DNA of 64,000 bases from Hyalella azteca (Eukaryota > Arthropoda > Malacostraca > Amphipoda > Hyalellidae). The notes below the pieces were generated by a model. It saw only the letters and a program-made list of their open reading frames with translations. It was not told the origin of the DNA and made no database searches. Where the stretch lies: contig NW_025936691.1 in the NCBI RefSeq assembly GCF_000764305.2, forward strand, positions 25,918-89,917, given 5' to 3'. Within the stretch, counting starts at the first letter, position 1, and every line of letters begins with the position of its first letter. Of the stretch, positions 48,741 through 60,118 are shown one piece after another. A program made the translations under genes and the position numbers.

Positions 48741-50108
48741 TTGTAGCGAGCATCGCTGTACATAAACTCTAGGCTTTAGTTGGTGCTAGCGTGTTTCCTT
48801 CAGACCACTTCAGCGGAACTCGTCTTTTAACGTCCACTTAGGAAAATCCTGTTATTTTTGAGAATCTTGGAAGTAATCTCCTCTGTGGTTGAAGGAAGCA
48901 AGCGCTACGTGTAAATACTATGAACATTTTCTATGTAAATAATTTTTACAAGCGTCAATATTGTTGTTGAACAGCATTTTTGTGGCTGTGAATTCCTTTC
49001 AAAATATTAATTCAAGAATAAATAAATTATTACATCTCAGAGAGCCCTGTTGATGAGGGCGATCACTGAGATCTTCATAATGTGAGAGAATGTTCATAGT
49101 TACGTGAGAAGTGCGAGGCATGAAGCCTGTATATAAAACTTATAATGTGGGTGAGTGAATGTGCGTTGTTTAGAACGTCCGTCGGGCCTGCTGTGCAGAC
49201 AACTCTTTAATTTACATCTTAATTTTAGTTTGAAATTCCTCTACCCAAGATTTATGATTCCTTGTCCCTGCTGGAAGGCTTGTCATTCTGATGCAATGTC
49301 ACGAGTTTTAAACTCCACATGACTGACATTGAAATATTTGTTAACCAAACAATACGAATCGAGTCCTTGGACAAATAAGACCGTTTGGCTCGCCATGTAC
49401 GACCAGGATTGTAGATGACCAGCTGACATATTTAACAATGTTTATTTGCACTAAGTTATTTCGACATATTTTATTGCGTATCGTATGCGACTCATCGCAG
49501 TGACTTATTTTGTTATTGCTACATCTTAGATCAAATGAAATTTTCGACTATAATAAACGCTTGTCAAATTAACTTCGGAGCTCAGTTTTACAGGTTAGTG
49601 CCTACCGTATAACACGGGTGGAAATGTGACCGTTTTGAAGCAATCATTTCTCCTACAGCGCCCGTACGACATTCAATAAAACCTTGAGGTATACGTGTTT
49701 GTTCTTACTGCCTAGGATCCCGAATGAGCTGTATATGTTGGCTGAATTTTGTGTTCATCAGAAACCGCTGTAAATAATCAGCCATGGTTTGTTCTACGAG
49801 GTGAACTGTCGTCAGTTATCTGTTTAAACATTGATATTTCGTTGCATTAACCTGAGTAAATGTTTCCGGTATCCAAAAACTTTTCGAATTGTCAGAATAC
49901 GAAGACTCAATTGTGCCTTTGTGTTGTGCAAGTTACGTTGGCTCTTTTCCACGCATAAAATATTGTCTATTCGATAAAATATTGTTCTATAATGGATTCT
50001 AGTGTAAACTAAATAAAGACTTGTTGATACTATAAATACTGATAATTCAATACTGTTATATTGATAGACTAAGAATTTTAAAGCTAATGCACAGTGATTG
50101 GACAGATG

Positions 50109-50213
50109 ACTTTCGTCATTAATTCTTGCAGTTTCATCATTGAATCTTGCGGTTCATCATTGAATCTTGCAGTTTCGTCATTGATTTTAGCAGATTCGTC
50201 ATTGATTCTTGAA
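50109..50213. repeat. 21-bp tandem repeat, five copies
   Basis: Units of GCAGTTTCATCATTGAATCT type, one of them 20 bp long. Confidence 0.75.
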
Positions 50214-51435
50214 GATCTAGCTGCGAAAGTTTACACATAGCGCTGCTGTTTAATGGCCGTGTTAGTGTACGCTTGTGTGGTCCCAGCGTCGAGCAACAAA
50301 CATGAACGTGAGGCGCCTGACACTAGCCCTCACTGTCCGACGCTGGGGTTGATGGTGCAGGGAAACCACTCTCGTGTGGGTTGGGGGAGTGGTGGGCGAC
50401 CACTAGTGGGGAGTGGCATTTTAAATGCCATTAGAAGTGCTAAATTTTAAGCATGTTTTCAAACGCATGTTCTTTTCACTTGCCAAAAGTGGCTCAAAAA
50501 TCAAACGAATTAGGTACTCTGTTTTTCACTTTGGTTTATTTATTAAAAAATTGGGTCAAATGAAATAAAATCTGAAACCCTTTGCACAGTAAAATGTTTA
50601 TCTAAAGCAACAATGCAATCTGGAATAGGTTAACATGAAGGGGGTGCTAAATAATTTAATAGTTGGAGCTTGAAATGAAGGCTTACTTTATGCATGAGTG
50701 CACTCATTTCTGCTAATCGGAAGCACTCATTTCTTGTAAGGAATCTGAATCGTTTTTTCCTTACAATCTTTTTTGAAATGAACCTGGACGAGAATCACCC
50801 AGGAAGAAAAGTTAAGGAATATTAATCAGGACAATAATATTGCCTCGTATGTTATGAAATGTTACAGACAATAAGATGAAAAATGATAAGTAACAACGGT
50901 TCGAGACATTCAATTGCGATACGAGACATCACATTATGATACAAGTCGAAGCTAGATATTTCGACTGCCTTTATTATGATTATGGATTAACAAGTTGAAC
51001 GAACACATGGGCGACATTTGACTACCAAAACAACTTAGCGCACACAACTTTTGGTAACTTTGATGGGCAGACGTGGCGCTTTATGATACAATAAATTTGC
51101 TGTCAAGCCTCCCTTTTTATAGCTTTTCACAATGATGCACTCCACATAATCACACCGAACTCAGGTCGTACGATTGCAGTGCGCGTTTCTAAATTCGTAA
51201 GGGCACAAGCGCACCAGCTGAATGGAATTTAAAATGATAGAAGGTAAAATTAAAAACGCTTCTTGTAATAATATTCCAGGGAATATTGAACACTTTGGTT
51301 CCTAATGCACTAACCGTCGTCAACGCTATTCACAACTTCCCGGTAACGAAAGTTAAAGAGTGTAGAGTATGGTTTACGGTAGGAGCTGAACGTAAGAAAT
51401 TAATGTGACATGAATTGCGTCAAAGTATAAGTTAA
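50214..51435. other. Intergenic, no gene seen
   Basis: A GC-richer stretch at about 50270-50420 has no convincing coding frame. The rest is AT-rich. Confidence 0.45.
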
Positions 51436-51915
51436 GTCCTCAGTTATCGACGTCTGCGTGGGGACCTCATTGAAGTATACAAGTATGCTCATGGTTTATA
51501 CAAGGTCCCCGAAGGATTACTAGAATTTGAAACAAGAACCAACACCAGGGGCCACAGCTATAAACTAAAAAAACTACGCTGCAACTTCTCCACGCGACAA
51601 AATTTCTTCTCGCTTCGAATCACCGACATGTGGAACAGCCTCCCCGATGACATCGTTACAAGTATGAACGCGTTCAAGAACAGACTAGATAAAGCTATGG
51701 AAAAGTATATGTTCAGATTTGAAATGCCTAGCACCATATCGAACCCGGTGGAAGTCGAGTAGCTATTTCAAACTATCGTCAATCATGAAAAGATCCGGTC
51801 AAATGCCACGATTTCAGATCTTCTGTGAACAAGGCACGAAAAGGAAAAGAATCGGCGACAGGCCACATCAGGCCTACACTTCAGCGCCGAGATCACTATG
51901 TTATGTTTAAAGTCA
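51436..51915 (+). mobile_element. Non-LTR retrotransposon 3' end, copy 2, ORF end intact
   Basis: An open frame at 51436-51762 (stop TAG at 51760) reads LSYRRLRGDLIEVYKYAHGL, then TRTNTRGHSYKLKK, then NFFSLRITDMWNSLPDDIV and AFKNRLDKAMEKYMF. This is the conserved segment after the RT domain in LINE ORF2 proteins. It matches the broken copy at 20210-20905 in both coding and 3' UTR parts (GAATCGGC near the end). It is 5'-truncated but not decayed, so younger than copy 1. Confidence 0.82.
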
Positions 51916-52140
51916 ATTATTAATCGAAACCAAAAAAGAGAAAACCTACAATAAAAGTAATAATTATCGTCAATAAAAAATAGCTGCCGTTAGTAATAGT
52001 AATAGTGGTACCTATCAGCAAACCTGGCCAGTCGCTGAATTGAGACATCATATAATTTTTCAGCTTGCTGGGAGTTTCAAACTCGCAACTCTTGGCTTAA
52101 ATCTTGGGAATCTGCTGCAACCACTGGGCCAGACTACCCA
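51916..52140. other. Intergenic, no gene seen
   Basis: A/T-rich, TAATAG-type short repeats. Confidence 0.4.
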
Positions 52141-52149
52141 GCATTGTGT

Positions 52150-53260
52150 ATATTTATATTTACTAGTATAGGCTGGCAGAATTTCTTCTCTTAAGCAAGT
52201 TTTGTTAAAGACCAGAGAATTAGTTTTTATTTATTAGCTTCTTGTTAGTTTTTTCAATAAGTCGTACTAAATTCTTCGTAGGTGTTGGAAGATTGAAAAT
52301 CAAATTACCGATAGACATTTTTAATATTGAACGACGTTTCGAATGTACAACATTCATTTTTAAGTTAAAGACGCATAGAGTAATAAAATTTGGGTTGACA
52401 TATGAACGAAATCAAGTAAATTGGATACCATTCAAATAATGCTAAAATTTCGTTAATGTGATACTACAGGAAGATTTTACAGGCGCAAAAAACTACTCGG
52501 AAAACAATCTCAAAGTTCTGACGAAGCCGGTGGTTTGAAGGTTGATAGCTGGAGTCCTCTCCTTAATGATGAGGGCCTCAGCTATCGCCAGTCGTATAGG
52601 ATCGGGGCATTGCATAACGATACTGGTGCATTCTTCCAATATCGGGCGAGTGATGGTCTCGTTGTGGGCCTCCTTCAAGTGATTCTTTGGTCCTCCGGAC
52701 TGAAGGTGGCAGGTGAGACGTCGGCTTAGGCCTTAGAGTCGTGGTTGTGAGCCCGATGTAGTCCCTATTAGGAAGAAGTCTACAACCTTCTTTATTGCAA
52801 GAAAATTTATAGACTACATTGGTCTCTTGGAGAGGTCCTGTTCTTTTGCAAGGGTTATTGTTCATGACAAGATTCCGAATTTTCATGTTTTTATAGTAGA
52901 TCAGCAGTTTAATTTTGTTGTTATTTGAGTTGTTCACGATGTTGTTGTGAACGATAGATTTAATGATCCGCTCATCTGCTTTATAGCCACTGGTCATTTG
53001 GTTCTGGTAGTAGATAGTAGTAAAATTTTTATTTTGTTCCAGTCCTTTTTGTTTTGATCGGTGTTTTGAGATTTCCTCGTCGATGGCACTATTTGTAAAG
53101 CCATTGTTGACAAGGATTTGTTTACAATTTCTCAGTTCGGTATTTAAATCATCTTCAGTAGAGCAGGTCTTGAAAGCTCTATGGATGAGGGCGCGTACTG
53201 TGCTCTTTTTGTAGCGTTCCGGGCATTCGCTGGCAGCGTTCAGGACCCTTCCGATATCTG
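52150..53260 (-). mobile_element. Penelope-like element: RT thumb end and GIY-YIG endonuclease, with 3' flank
   Basis: Minus strand, in coding order: about 53250-53010 reads PERYKKSTVRALIHRAFKTC then NTELRNCKQILVNNGFTNS, the post-RT segment. From 52997 comes GYKADERIIKSIVHNNI, then NVVYKFSCNKEGC, RDYIGLTTTTLRPK and, after a frameshift near 52610, ILEECTSIV and EALIIKERTPAINLQ. YIGLTTTTL plus ALIIKE is the GIY-YIG endonuclease signature of Penelope-like elements. Frames break at least twice. The non-coding 52150-52390 part shares blocks (AACGACGTTTCGAATG) with the foldback at 57818-58048, suggesting it is the element's terminal sequence. Confidence 0.78.
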
Positions 53261-53895
53261 TTGGTTTCCGATATACTTTTGTATATATATTTATATTTAC
53301 AAATACTTTCTATAATGAAACCCGCAACGTTGATTGTCATAGCATAGCATAGGTAGTTGGTTAATTTAAACAACAGAAATTAACAAACTCTTCATTCTTG
53401 CCATTGAATTGACTGTTTATGAGTACGGGTTAGTCCAAACATGTTAGGATATGTCTCTTGTAACTTTTTATATCATTTTAGACTTGTAGGAGTATTTGGG
53501 CGTACATATGCTTGTACAATTGAGTAAAATGCAGCCACTTAAAATAATTAAATAACTAACTAATTGGACAATTATAATTCAAATTAACTCCCTGCAAATG
53601 TAGGGTTCGAAAGTAAATTACGGTTTCTGTTGAGTGTAGAGCAAAGCTCCGCATCATTTACACGCTGACAGAAAAATTGAGCAGCAGACATATAGATGAA
53701 CAATAATATAGAGGAACAAGTACTCAGAGTAACAAATATACAGAGAAACAATTATGGAGAAATAAAAACATAAAAAAGAACAAATTGAACCTTTTGCTCC
53801 GCATTTCGCCAGTTGAGGAGCTTACAGGGCCACATGCCCAGGGGCACAATGTCGTCACATCCTTCCGCCCCAGCTGGCAACACACGTACCCGCTC
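53261..53895. other. Intergenic, no gene seen
   Basis: AT-rich, nothing recognised. Confidence 0.4.
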
Positions 53896-53900
53896 ATGTC

Positions 53901-54115
53901 GGCTGCCATCTGCCGGTTTTTAGAGCACTCACCGTAACTGCATAGACGCTCAGCGCCTATTTTAGTCGTGATGTTAATAGCGTGTTTCCCTCGTCTCTAT
54001 ATCATTATTTTACACATGCCTCCCTATCTTTTTCCTCCGATCGCTGAGCTCAGTACTGCGCATGCGCAGGAAGTCGCGACGCGTTTAGTACTCAGTCAAC
54101 GCCGGCAGAGGGCGC
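53901..54115. promoter_or_regulatory. Divergent CTCF-like motifs flanking an NRF-1-like palindrome
   Basis: On the minus strand 53916-53901 reads CCGGCAGATGGCAGCC. On the plus strand 54102-54115 reads CCGGCAGAGGGCGC, which fits the insect CTCF core AGRKGGCGC. Between them CTGCGCATGCGCAG (54056-54069) is a perfect NRF-1-type palindrome. The segment is GC-richer than its surroundings. It could be a boundary element or a promoter of an unrecognised gene; motif evidence only. Confidence 0.35.
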
Positions 54116-54179
54116 AAAAACTCGTGTTTTTGTCACGCTCTCACGGCAAGGGGAACCCACGCACTACTGGGCCCTAGAG

Positions 54180-55315
54180 GCACTTATTTCACAGCGGGGA
54201 AACACTGCTTTGAAATTATTCAGTGTTTAGACAAGTATCTAACAGTGAGCACAACTTAGCGTGCTTGCTTCTACTGAGTCCATGACTATGAATAATAATG
54301 GCCTTGAGATCAACATAAGTATCATTAGTGAATGAGATCAATATAAGACATTTATATCAACTGTTTCAAGAGAGGAAACGAATGTTTGCTTATTTATCAG
54401 TGTTAATTATCTGCCGAATAAGTATCCCAAACTACATGTAATATTAGGAATTATATAATATTCTATTTCGAGTGGTTGGCACGCGTTATACCCACACAAA
54501 TTGAACAATTCAAGTTCACGAATGGAAATTCTTATGAAATTTTTGCGTTCACTGTTATATTTACTTTGGTTTCTTTAGATAACGATTTAATGTGTTATGT
54601 AGTATTTCCGAGCAAATGCTCGAATTCACCAAATTCATGTTAAAAATGTATGACATATAGTAGTCAAGTCTCGCACAAGGTGCAAATTTCAAATTTGGAT
54701 ACGAAATTCATTAGTATTATAAATATAGTCTTCTCGAAGGCACCGGAAGTTAAGTGGGAGTTACTCGTTTTATTAACGAATGAACTCGTTTCTCAAAATT
54801 ACCTAAAGTAAGACAAATCCCTCGATGAAAATTTTTAAGAACTTTACAAGACAGACGAGCGATGCAAGTGAGAAAAGGTCGCAGATATTCTAGCATTTTC
54901 GCCTGAAGAAATGACACAATTTCAAATATAAATCTTATAAATAAAAAAGAAAAGAATAATAAAATGCCCATGTATCGGAAGCTTCACATTTTCTTCTTGG
55001 CTAATTGAAAAGAGAGAGAGAGAGAAAAAAAATCAGTGACACAAAGTTCTCCTTTTTTCGGAAGGGTGAAGTCGAAAAAAGGAAGGAGGTTCGAGAACCT
55101 CGTCGTCGTAGGAGACCAGGGGACTGAAGGATGCATGAAGGATCGCACGTGCGCATCCTAGAGCTGTTTCCTGTGTGTCTGCTGCTCATTTATTTGCCTG
55201 AAGCGTAAGGCGAGAGCGCGCATCCTGTTAGAGAAGGAAACCGCAGACTGCCTCCAACTCCGCCATTAGCACTTGCACTTATCCTAAGCATCTTATCTGC
55301 GTTATAGTTAGCGAC
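54180..55315. other. Intergenic, no gene seen
   Basis: AT-rich with a GA microsatellite near 55012. No gene recognised. Confidence 0.4.
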
Positions 55316-55645
55316 TTCGCACGTGAGTTAGCATCTGGGTTAGCACGTGAGTTAACACGTGAGTTAGCATTTGAGTTAGCACGTGTGTTAGCACGTGAGT
55401 TAACACGTGAGCTAGCACGTGATTGAACTACTTAGCACGTGAGCTAGCACGTGAGTTAGCACGTGAGCTAGCACGTGATTGAACTACTTAGCACGTGAGC
55501 TAGCACGTGAGTTAGCACGTGAGCTAGCACGTGAGCTAGCACGTGAGCTAGCTCGTGAGTTAGCACGTAAGTTAGCACGTGAGTTAGCACGTGAGCTAGT
55601 TAGCGACTTAGCACATGAGTTTGCATGTGAGTTAGCACGAGAGTT
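55316..55645. repeat. 12-bp minisatellite (GAGTTAGCACGT)
   Basis: More than 20 units of GAGTTAGCACGT/GAGCTAGCACGT. A longer block with GTGATTGAACTACTTAGCAC occurs twice, indicating a second-order duplication. Translated, it gives a meaningless ARELARE repeat. Confidence 0.9.
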
Positions 55646-55825
55646 TCTCATCTTTTATCGTTAGTAAAGCATTTTTCATCTAATTAAATGAAACTAGCAC
55701 AAAACCAAGCTATTGGTGCCATCGGATAAGTCCTCGAGTATCATCTAAGCACTAACATTACAGCAATCTGAACACAAACCGAAGGCATCTGAACATGAAA
55801 TAGTGCTAACTATCGGACAGCATTA

Positions 55826-56066
55826 GTACCACGGTGACACCATCTGATGCCACCTGAACACCATCAGTACCACCCTGACACCATCTGGTGCCACCTGAAC
55901 ACCATCTGTACCACCCTGACACCATCTGGTGCCACCTGAACACCATCTGTACCACGGTGACACCATTTGATGCCACCTGAACACCATCAGTACCACCCTG
56001 ACACCATCTGGTGCCACCTGAACACCATCAGTACCACCCTGACACCATCTGGTGCCACCTGAACAC
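55826..56066. repeat. 41-bp minisatellite
   Basis: About six units contain CTGAACACCATC and CACCCTGACACCATCTGGTG. The period is not a multiple of three, so the frame rotates; it is not coding. Confidence 0.88.
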
Positions 56067-56111
56067 CAAGAACTAAGAGGACAGGAAACGGTCTCAGTGA
56101 AGGAAGGGGAA

Positions 56112-56230
56112 AATGAGGGGCTGGGGAGGGCTGTGAGGGGTTGAGGAAGGCTGTGAGGGGTTGAGGAAGGCTGTAAGGGTTTAGGAGGGCTGTGAGGGGA
56201 TGGGCAGAGCTGCCAAGGGCTAGAGAGGGC
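56112..56230. repeat. 20-bp G-rich tandem repeat
   Basis: Four to five units of CTGTGAGGGGTTGAGGAAGG type. Purine-rich strand bias is strong. Confidence 0.75.
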
Positions 56231-56570
56231 ATTTGGGCACAGGGTTGTTTTGATTAACTTGTTATACGTTCCGTGTGACGTCGAGATTACTTGTTACGAG
56301 ACCTGAGGATTAACCTGGTTAAACTGCGTGGACAACTTATTATACCAGGTTAAGCTGCACTTTATCGCACTCAATTCTTAATTAGACCAAGGTTATCTCT
56401 TAGAGTATGTGGTGTAAATAAATATGTACTGTAAAATATGTTATCGAGTGGTCATAGAGTAGTTACTACACATTTGATACAAAAAATTATTTTTAATTAT
56501 TCGAAACTCTACCGACGGCCGCGTTCAGTAAAAGGAGAAAACAAAAAATCAGAAAAACTTACTGTGCCAG

Positions 56571-56646
56571 CTCGGGGCTCCGGCTGTCGGGCGGCGGCTT
56601 GTTCAAGCGTGGCGGGACTGAGAAGAAAGACGTTACCGACAAAGAG
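56571..56646 (+). CDS. Orphan exon-like GC-rich segment
   Basis: After CTGTGCCAG and before GAG|GTAAAAG, one frame reads SGLRLSGGGLFKRGGTEKKD then VTDKE. It is strikingly GC-rich compared with the AT-rich surroundings and ends at a plausible donor. The acceptor lacks a good pyrimidine tract and no partner exons were found. Family unknown. Confidence 0.2.
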
Positions 56647-57817
56647 AGGTAAAAGTTTCTGAAGTCATAGCAAGTCATGTGTGAAAAAACTCGCTTATAT
56701 TATCAAAATCTAGAGGAATGCAGAACTAAAGAACTGATTTTTGAAGCTCATAGTGACAAACTCATTGTCTTAAATTTTATAATAGTGTAAAACTATTGTG
56801 TACATTAGCGGAAGCCCGATCACATCGAACCTGAACCACCACGAATAAGTCGATTTGGTACAAGACTAGGTAATGACGACACGGTCCGTAAATATCTAAA
56901 TGGCCGCCTCGTGAATGGCTTTGACATAGTATTATCCAAGCATATATACACATGAATGACATGATAGCTATTTTTCATGAAGGGTTATTAGTTATACAGG
57001 CTTGCATGTTATGCTTAACACCATCGCAGTTATGTCACTGATAAGGTTTTTAAGTCTTATGAACGTTTAGCGTAAATTGAAATCGTGGAGGGAACCTGAC
57101 ATAGCGGACTGTTATTCGGCAGCTGCCGTAGCGACTAGCGTAGCGTAGCAGTCAGTCCATGCCCAAACGTCGCGAGGGAAGGTTCTGCTCACGTTGAGTG
57201 TCGATCTTTTGACTGAGGTGTTTTCGAAATGCTTTGTACTCATGAGACTTCACGATGTGAATAAATCTGATAAAGTATTCAATGGATTTTTCAAGCGATA
57301 TTTTTGAATAAACCTGCTTGATTATATTTGGTATCAAAGGAGTGACGCTTCTTGAACTAATTCAAGTTAAGTTAAACCGGTGTTTTGTAACGTTTAGTTG
57401 CAGTGGAATGCAAGTTATTCCTCAAATAGACATTAAAATTAATATTTTATGTGATTACCTTCGAGTCATTTAGCATTCTAGTTGCCCCAACCGTTAGGCA
57501 TTCAACTGTCGTTAGATATTTCATTTCGTGGTCCCAATTTACACAACCTTAACTCATATTCAAATAAATAACGGAAGTTATTCAGAGGTCGCAATTGTTA
57601 GGGAAAAATTGTGTGCTCTAATGGAAACGATATAAATAATAGTAATTGTGAGTTAAAAAAATAAAAATCATAAAATCTGAGCTCTAGCTGATATTTATCA
57701 ATTAAGTGCTTTGGTATATGAAGTAACTAAACATTTATGCACTGTATCCTGTGCATTTATGAAACTGTAAACAATACATCTATATACGCTATTTACTATA
57801 CATCTATATACACTATA
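56647..57817. other. Intergenic, no gene seen
   Basis: AT-rich, nothing recognised. Confidence 0.4.
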
Positions 57818-58048
57818 AAGCAGGTTTCATTGAAGACCAGAGAATTTGTTTTATTCACAATTTTCTTATTAGTTTTTTCGATATATCGAACAATATTTTT
57901 AGTTTAACTGGCAAATCAAATATCAGGTTAGCGAGGGACATTGTTATTTCGTTAACGACGTTTCGAATGTTTCTATCATTCATTATCAAGTTAAAAGGCG
58001 CATTGAGTGATGGAATCATTGAGTGATGGTCTTCAATGAAACCTGCTT
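57818..58048. mobile_element. 231-bp foldback element with 22-bp TIRs, related to the Penelope-like flank
   Basis: The 22 bases at 57818-57839 are the exact reverse complement of 58027-58048 (core GCAGGTTTCATTGAAGACCA). The interior shares ACCAGAGAATT, TTCTTATTAGTTTTTTCGAT-like and ACGACGTTTCGAATGT blocks with 52195-52380. Outside the right arm, ATTCTGCCAACCTATACTA is the near reverse complement of 52164-52182. Penelope-like copies often carry inverted partial terminal repeats, which would explain this layout. Confidence 0.65.
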
Positions 58049-58079
58049 GAAAGAAGAAATTCTGCCAACCTATACTAAT

Positions 58080-58775
58080 TTATACACTATAAACTAAACA
58101 TACATGTATGTACACTAAGGAATGTAAATAATCATTTAAAATCAGCTTGAGGGGCCTGATGAGCGTTTCGGAGTGAGAAATGTAGGCATAGCTTGCTACG
58201 GATTATGGAGTTCCTAAATAGTATTTCTTCACAATGATAATTTAAATAGTTTTCATCAGTCGATGTGGTATAGGATGTGGAATAAGCAATTCTTGTTCTC
58301 ATTCCTTAACTCTGAATTTTCAGACGTTGAGAACGCTGAACAGATCTTGTGTTAGAGTTAATGTGGTATTGTCGATTTTTATATTATCTGAGAAAAGAAA
58401 TTAATATTTACTCTCATTTTTGGGTTACCAATCAAGTGCGGATGAACTTAGGAATGTTTGCGATAACTGTGGTGTGATGAGGTGTGTTGTGCAGTGGATG
58501 AAAATAAAGCTACTGTGCAGTGGTCGTAAAGCAAAGCTGGTGAGCTGTTCAAAGTAAAACTTTGTAAAGTAAAACTGCTGAGCTGTGCAGTGAGTATGAA
58601 GTGCATCTGCGTATAGCTGTTAGGCGCCACGGACAGATTTACATTAGTGAACTAAAATGACCCTTCTAGGCTTCTAACGAGCCAGAGGTCAAAGTGAGGT
58701 CACTCGCGCGGCCATCCAAGTGTTCTTGTTCACACGCAACCTTCATGCCTGGTGAGTTGAACAAATATTAATTCT
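58080..58775. other. Intergenic, no gene seen
   Basis: AT-rich. Imperfect GTAAAGTAAAACT repeats near 58550. Confidence 0.4.
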
Positions 58776-58975
58776 AGAAATTTATGAATTCTAGATATGT
58801 ATGAATTGTAGAAATGTGTGAATTGTAGAAATGTATAAATTGTAGAAATGTATGAATTGTAGAAATTTATGAATGCTTAAAATGTATGAATTGTAGAAAT
58901 GTGTGAATTGTAGAAATGTATGAATTGTAGAAATTTATGAATGCTTAAAATGTATGAATTGTAGAAATTGCTATA
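58776..58975. repeat. About 16-bp minisatellite (GAATTGTAGAAATGTAT)
   Basis: About 12 units alternate ATGTAT, ATGTGT and ATTTAT endings. A larger block with ATGAATGCTTAAAATGTATG appears twice, indicating higher-order structure. Confidence 0.82.
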
Positions 58976-60090
58976 TATTTATGGCAGGTTTAACTATGAT
59001 TAGTATTCAGCTTTATATTCAGATTTCTTGCCTGAAAATTCAATTTTTTTCTTCAATTTACGTACTTATCTTTAAGGTACTCTCAACTGAAATTATTTTC
59101 AATGTTAAAACTAGGAACGTGTGCAAAATTTACATTAAATGTTCAATATTTGGCCTGATTTACATAAATGATCTTTATTTGCAGTCTCAGCTTGTTAATT
59201 TTTGTTTGGTTAAATTTTGCATTTAAACCGAAGTTTATTTAAAGAAAATCTTTACTGAGTGAATGGCCATATATGTAGCTTGGCCAGGTAAAGCAAAAAG
59301 CTTATTATTATATTATTTACATTTGTATAACCTAACAAATAACAAAAATCAATATAACGCATTGAAAAAAGGTTTTATTACTGTTACTGATTCACATGTT
59401 CGACTCTTAAATTCCACCTTCATTCACTCATGCATGCCGGGCATTCAGTGAGTGAATAAGGCTAAATAGAGACTTCACTCAAGACTAAACCTATTTATTA
59501 TATACAAGCTATCTTGCTAAATTCTAATGGAATTCACGTCCTTATTTATTTAAATTATTTGCGGCCGGTATTAATTATTCGTAAAATCAATAAAATTAAG
59601 TGAAAGTTGATGTTTCGTTCCTAATGTCCTCTTGCTTTTCCCGGAAAATGAATAATTTGTGAAAAGTTATGTAATAGGCAGAAAAATCAGAGCAGATTTT
59701 TCCTTAAAATTGTAAAAATTTGATCGTAAAAATTGGATTAAACAAGTAAAATTTTTAAAATAAATCACCTTTTTTAAAGCGTCAGAATGAGATAATCTTC
59801 GCATTTTAATAAAATTTGTCTTTTGATGAAATTTTGACATTTTTTCGGAATGATTTGGAAGACAAGAACATTTATCATGTAACGAAGACTTGAAAAATTC
59901 TCGTAAGAAGAACACAGTCTGGGGAAGTTGTACGGGCACGTGAGGGGGGAGTGGACCGTGACGTGTTAAATTACACCTGTCACTGCCTGAGCAATGAGCG
60001 TGGCGCGTCACTGTCTGAGCAGTGAGCGTGGCGTGTCAATGAAGTAGCTAAAGCAGTTTATTGTAGCTACAGAAACTATACGCCTGCTTA
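58976..60090. other. Intergenic, no gene seen
   Basis: AT-rich; no convincing gene on either strand. Confidence 0.4.
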
Positions 60091-60092
60091 TT

Positions 60093-60118
60093 GCAGCAGC
60101 AGCAGCAGCAGCAGCAGT
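60093..60118. repeat. (CAG)n microsatellite
   Basis: Eight uninterrupted CAG units then one TAG and another CAG. The surrounding frame is not supported as coding. Confidence 0.85.

Larger units (their letters stand above)
46680..50100 (+). other. Possible extended NUP153 3' UTR; no gene seen
   Basis: 3.4 kb without any plausible frame on either strand. It holds a strong hairpin with associated repeats (47028-47106) and a 19-bp repeat (48655-48740). The absence of genes and the presence of distal AATAAA signals are compatible with a long 3' UTR, but no transcript data are available. Confidence 0.35.

Noticed and set aside
55479..55664. ARELARE repeat peptide resembling an alpha-helical protein
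   Set aside because: 12-bp minisatellite; no gene context.
55823..56232. CRISPR-like regularly repeated region
   Set aside because: Units are contiguous 41-bp tandem repeats with no unique spacers, and the genome is eukaryotic.
59667..60011. 114-codon minus-strand frame
   Set aside because: Low-complexity AT-rich region, no homology, no splice support.
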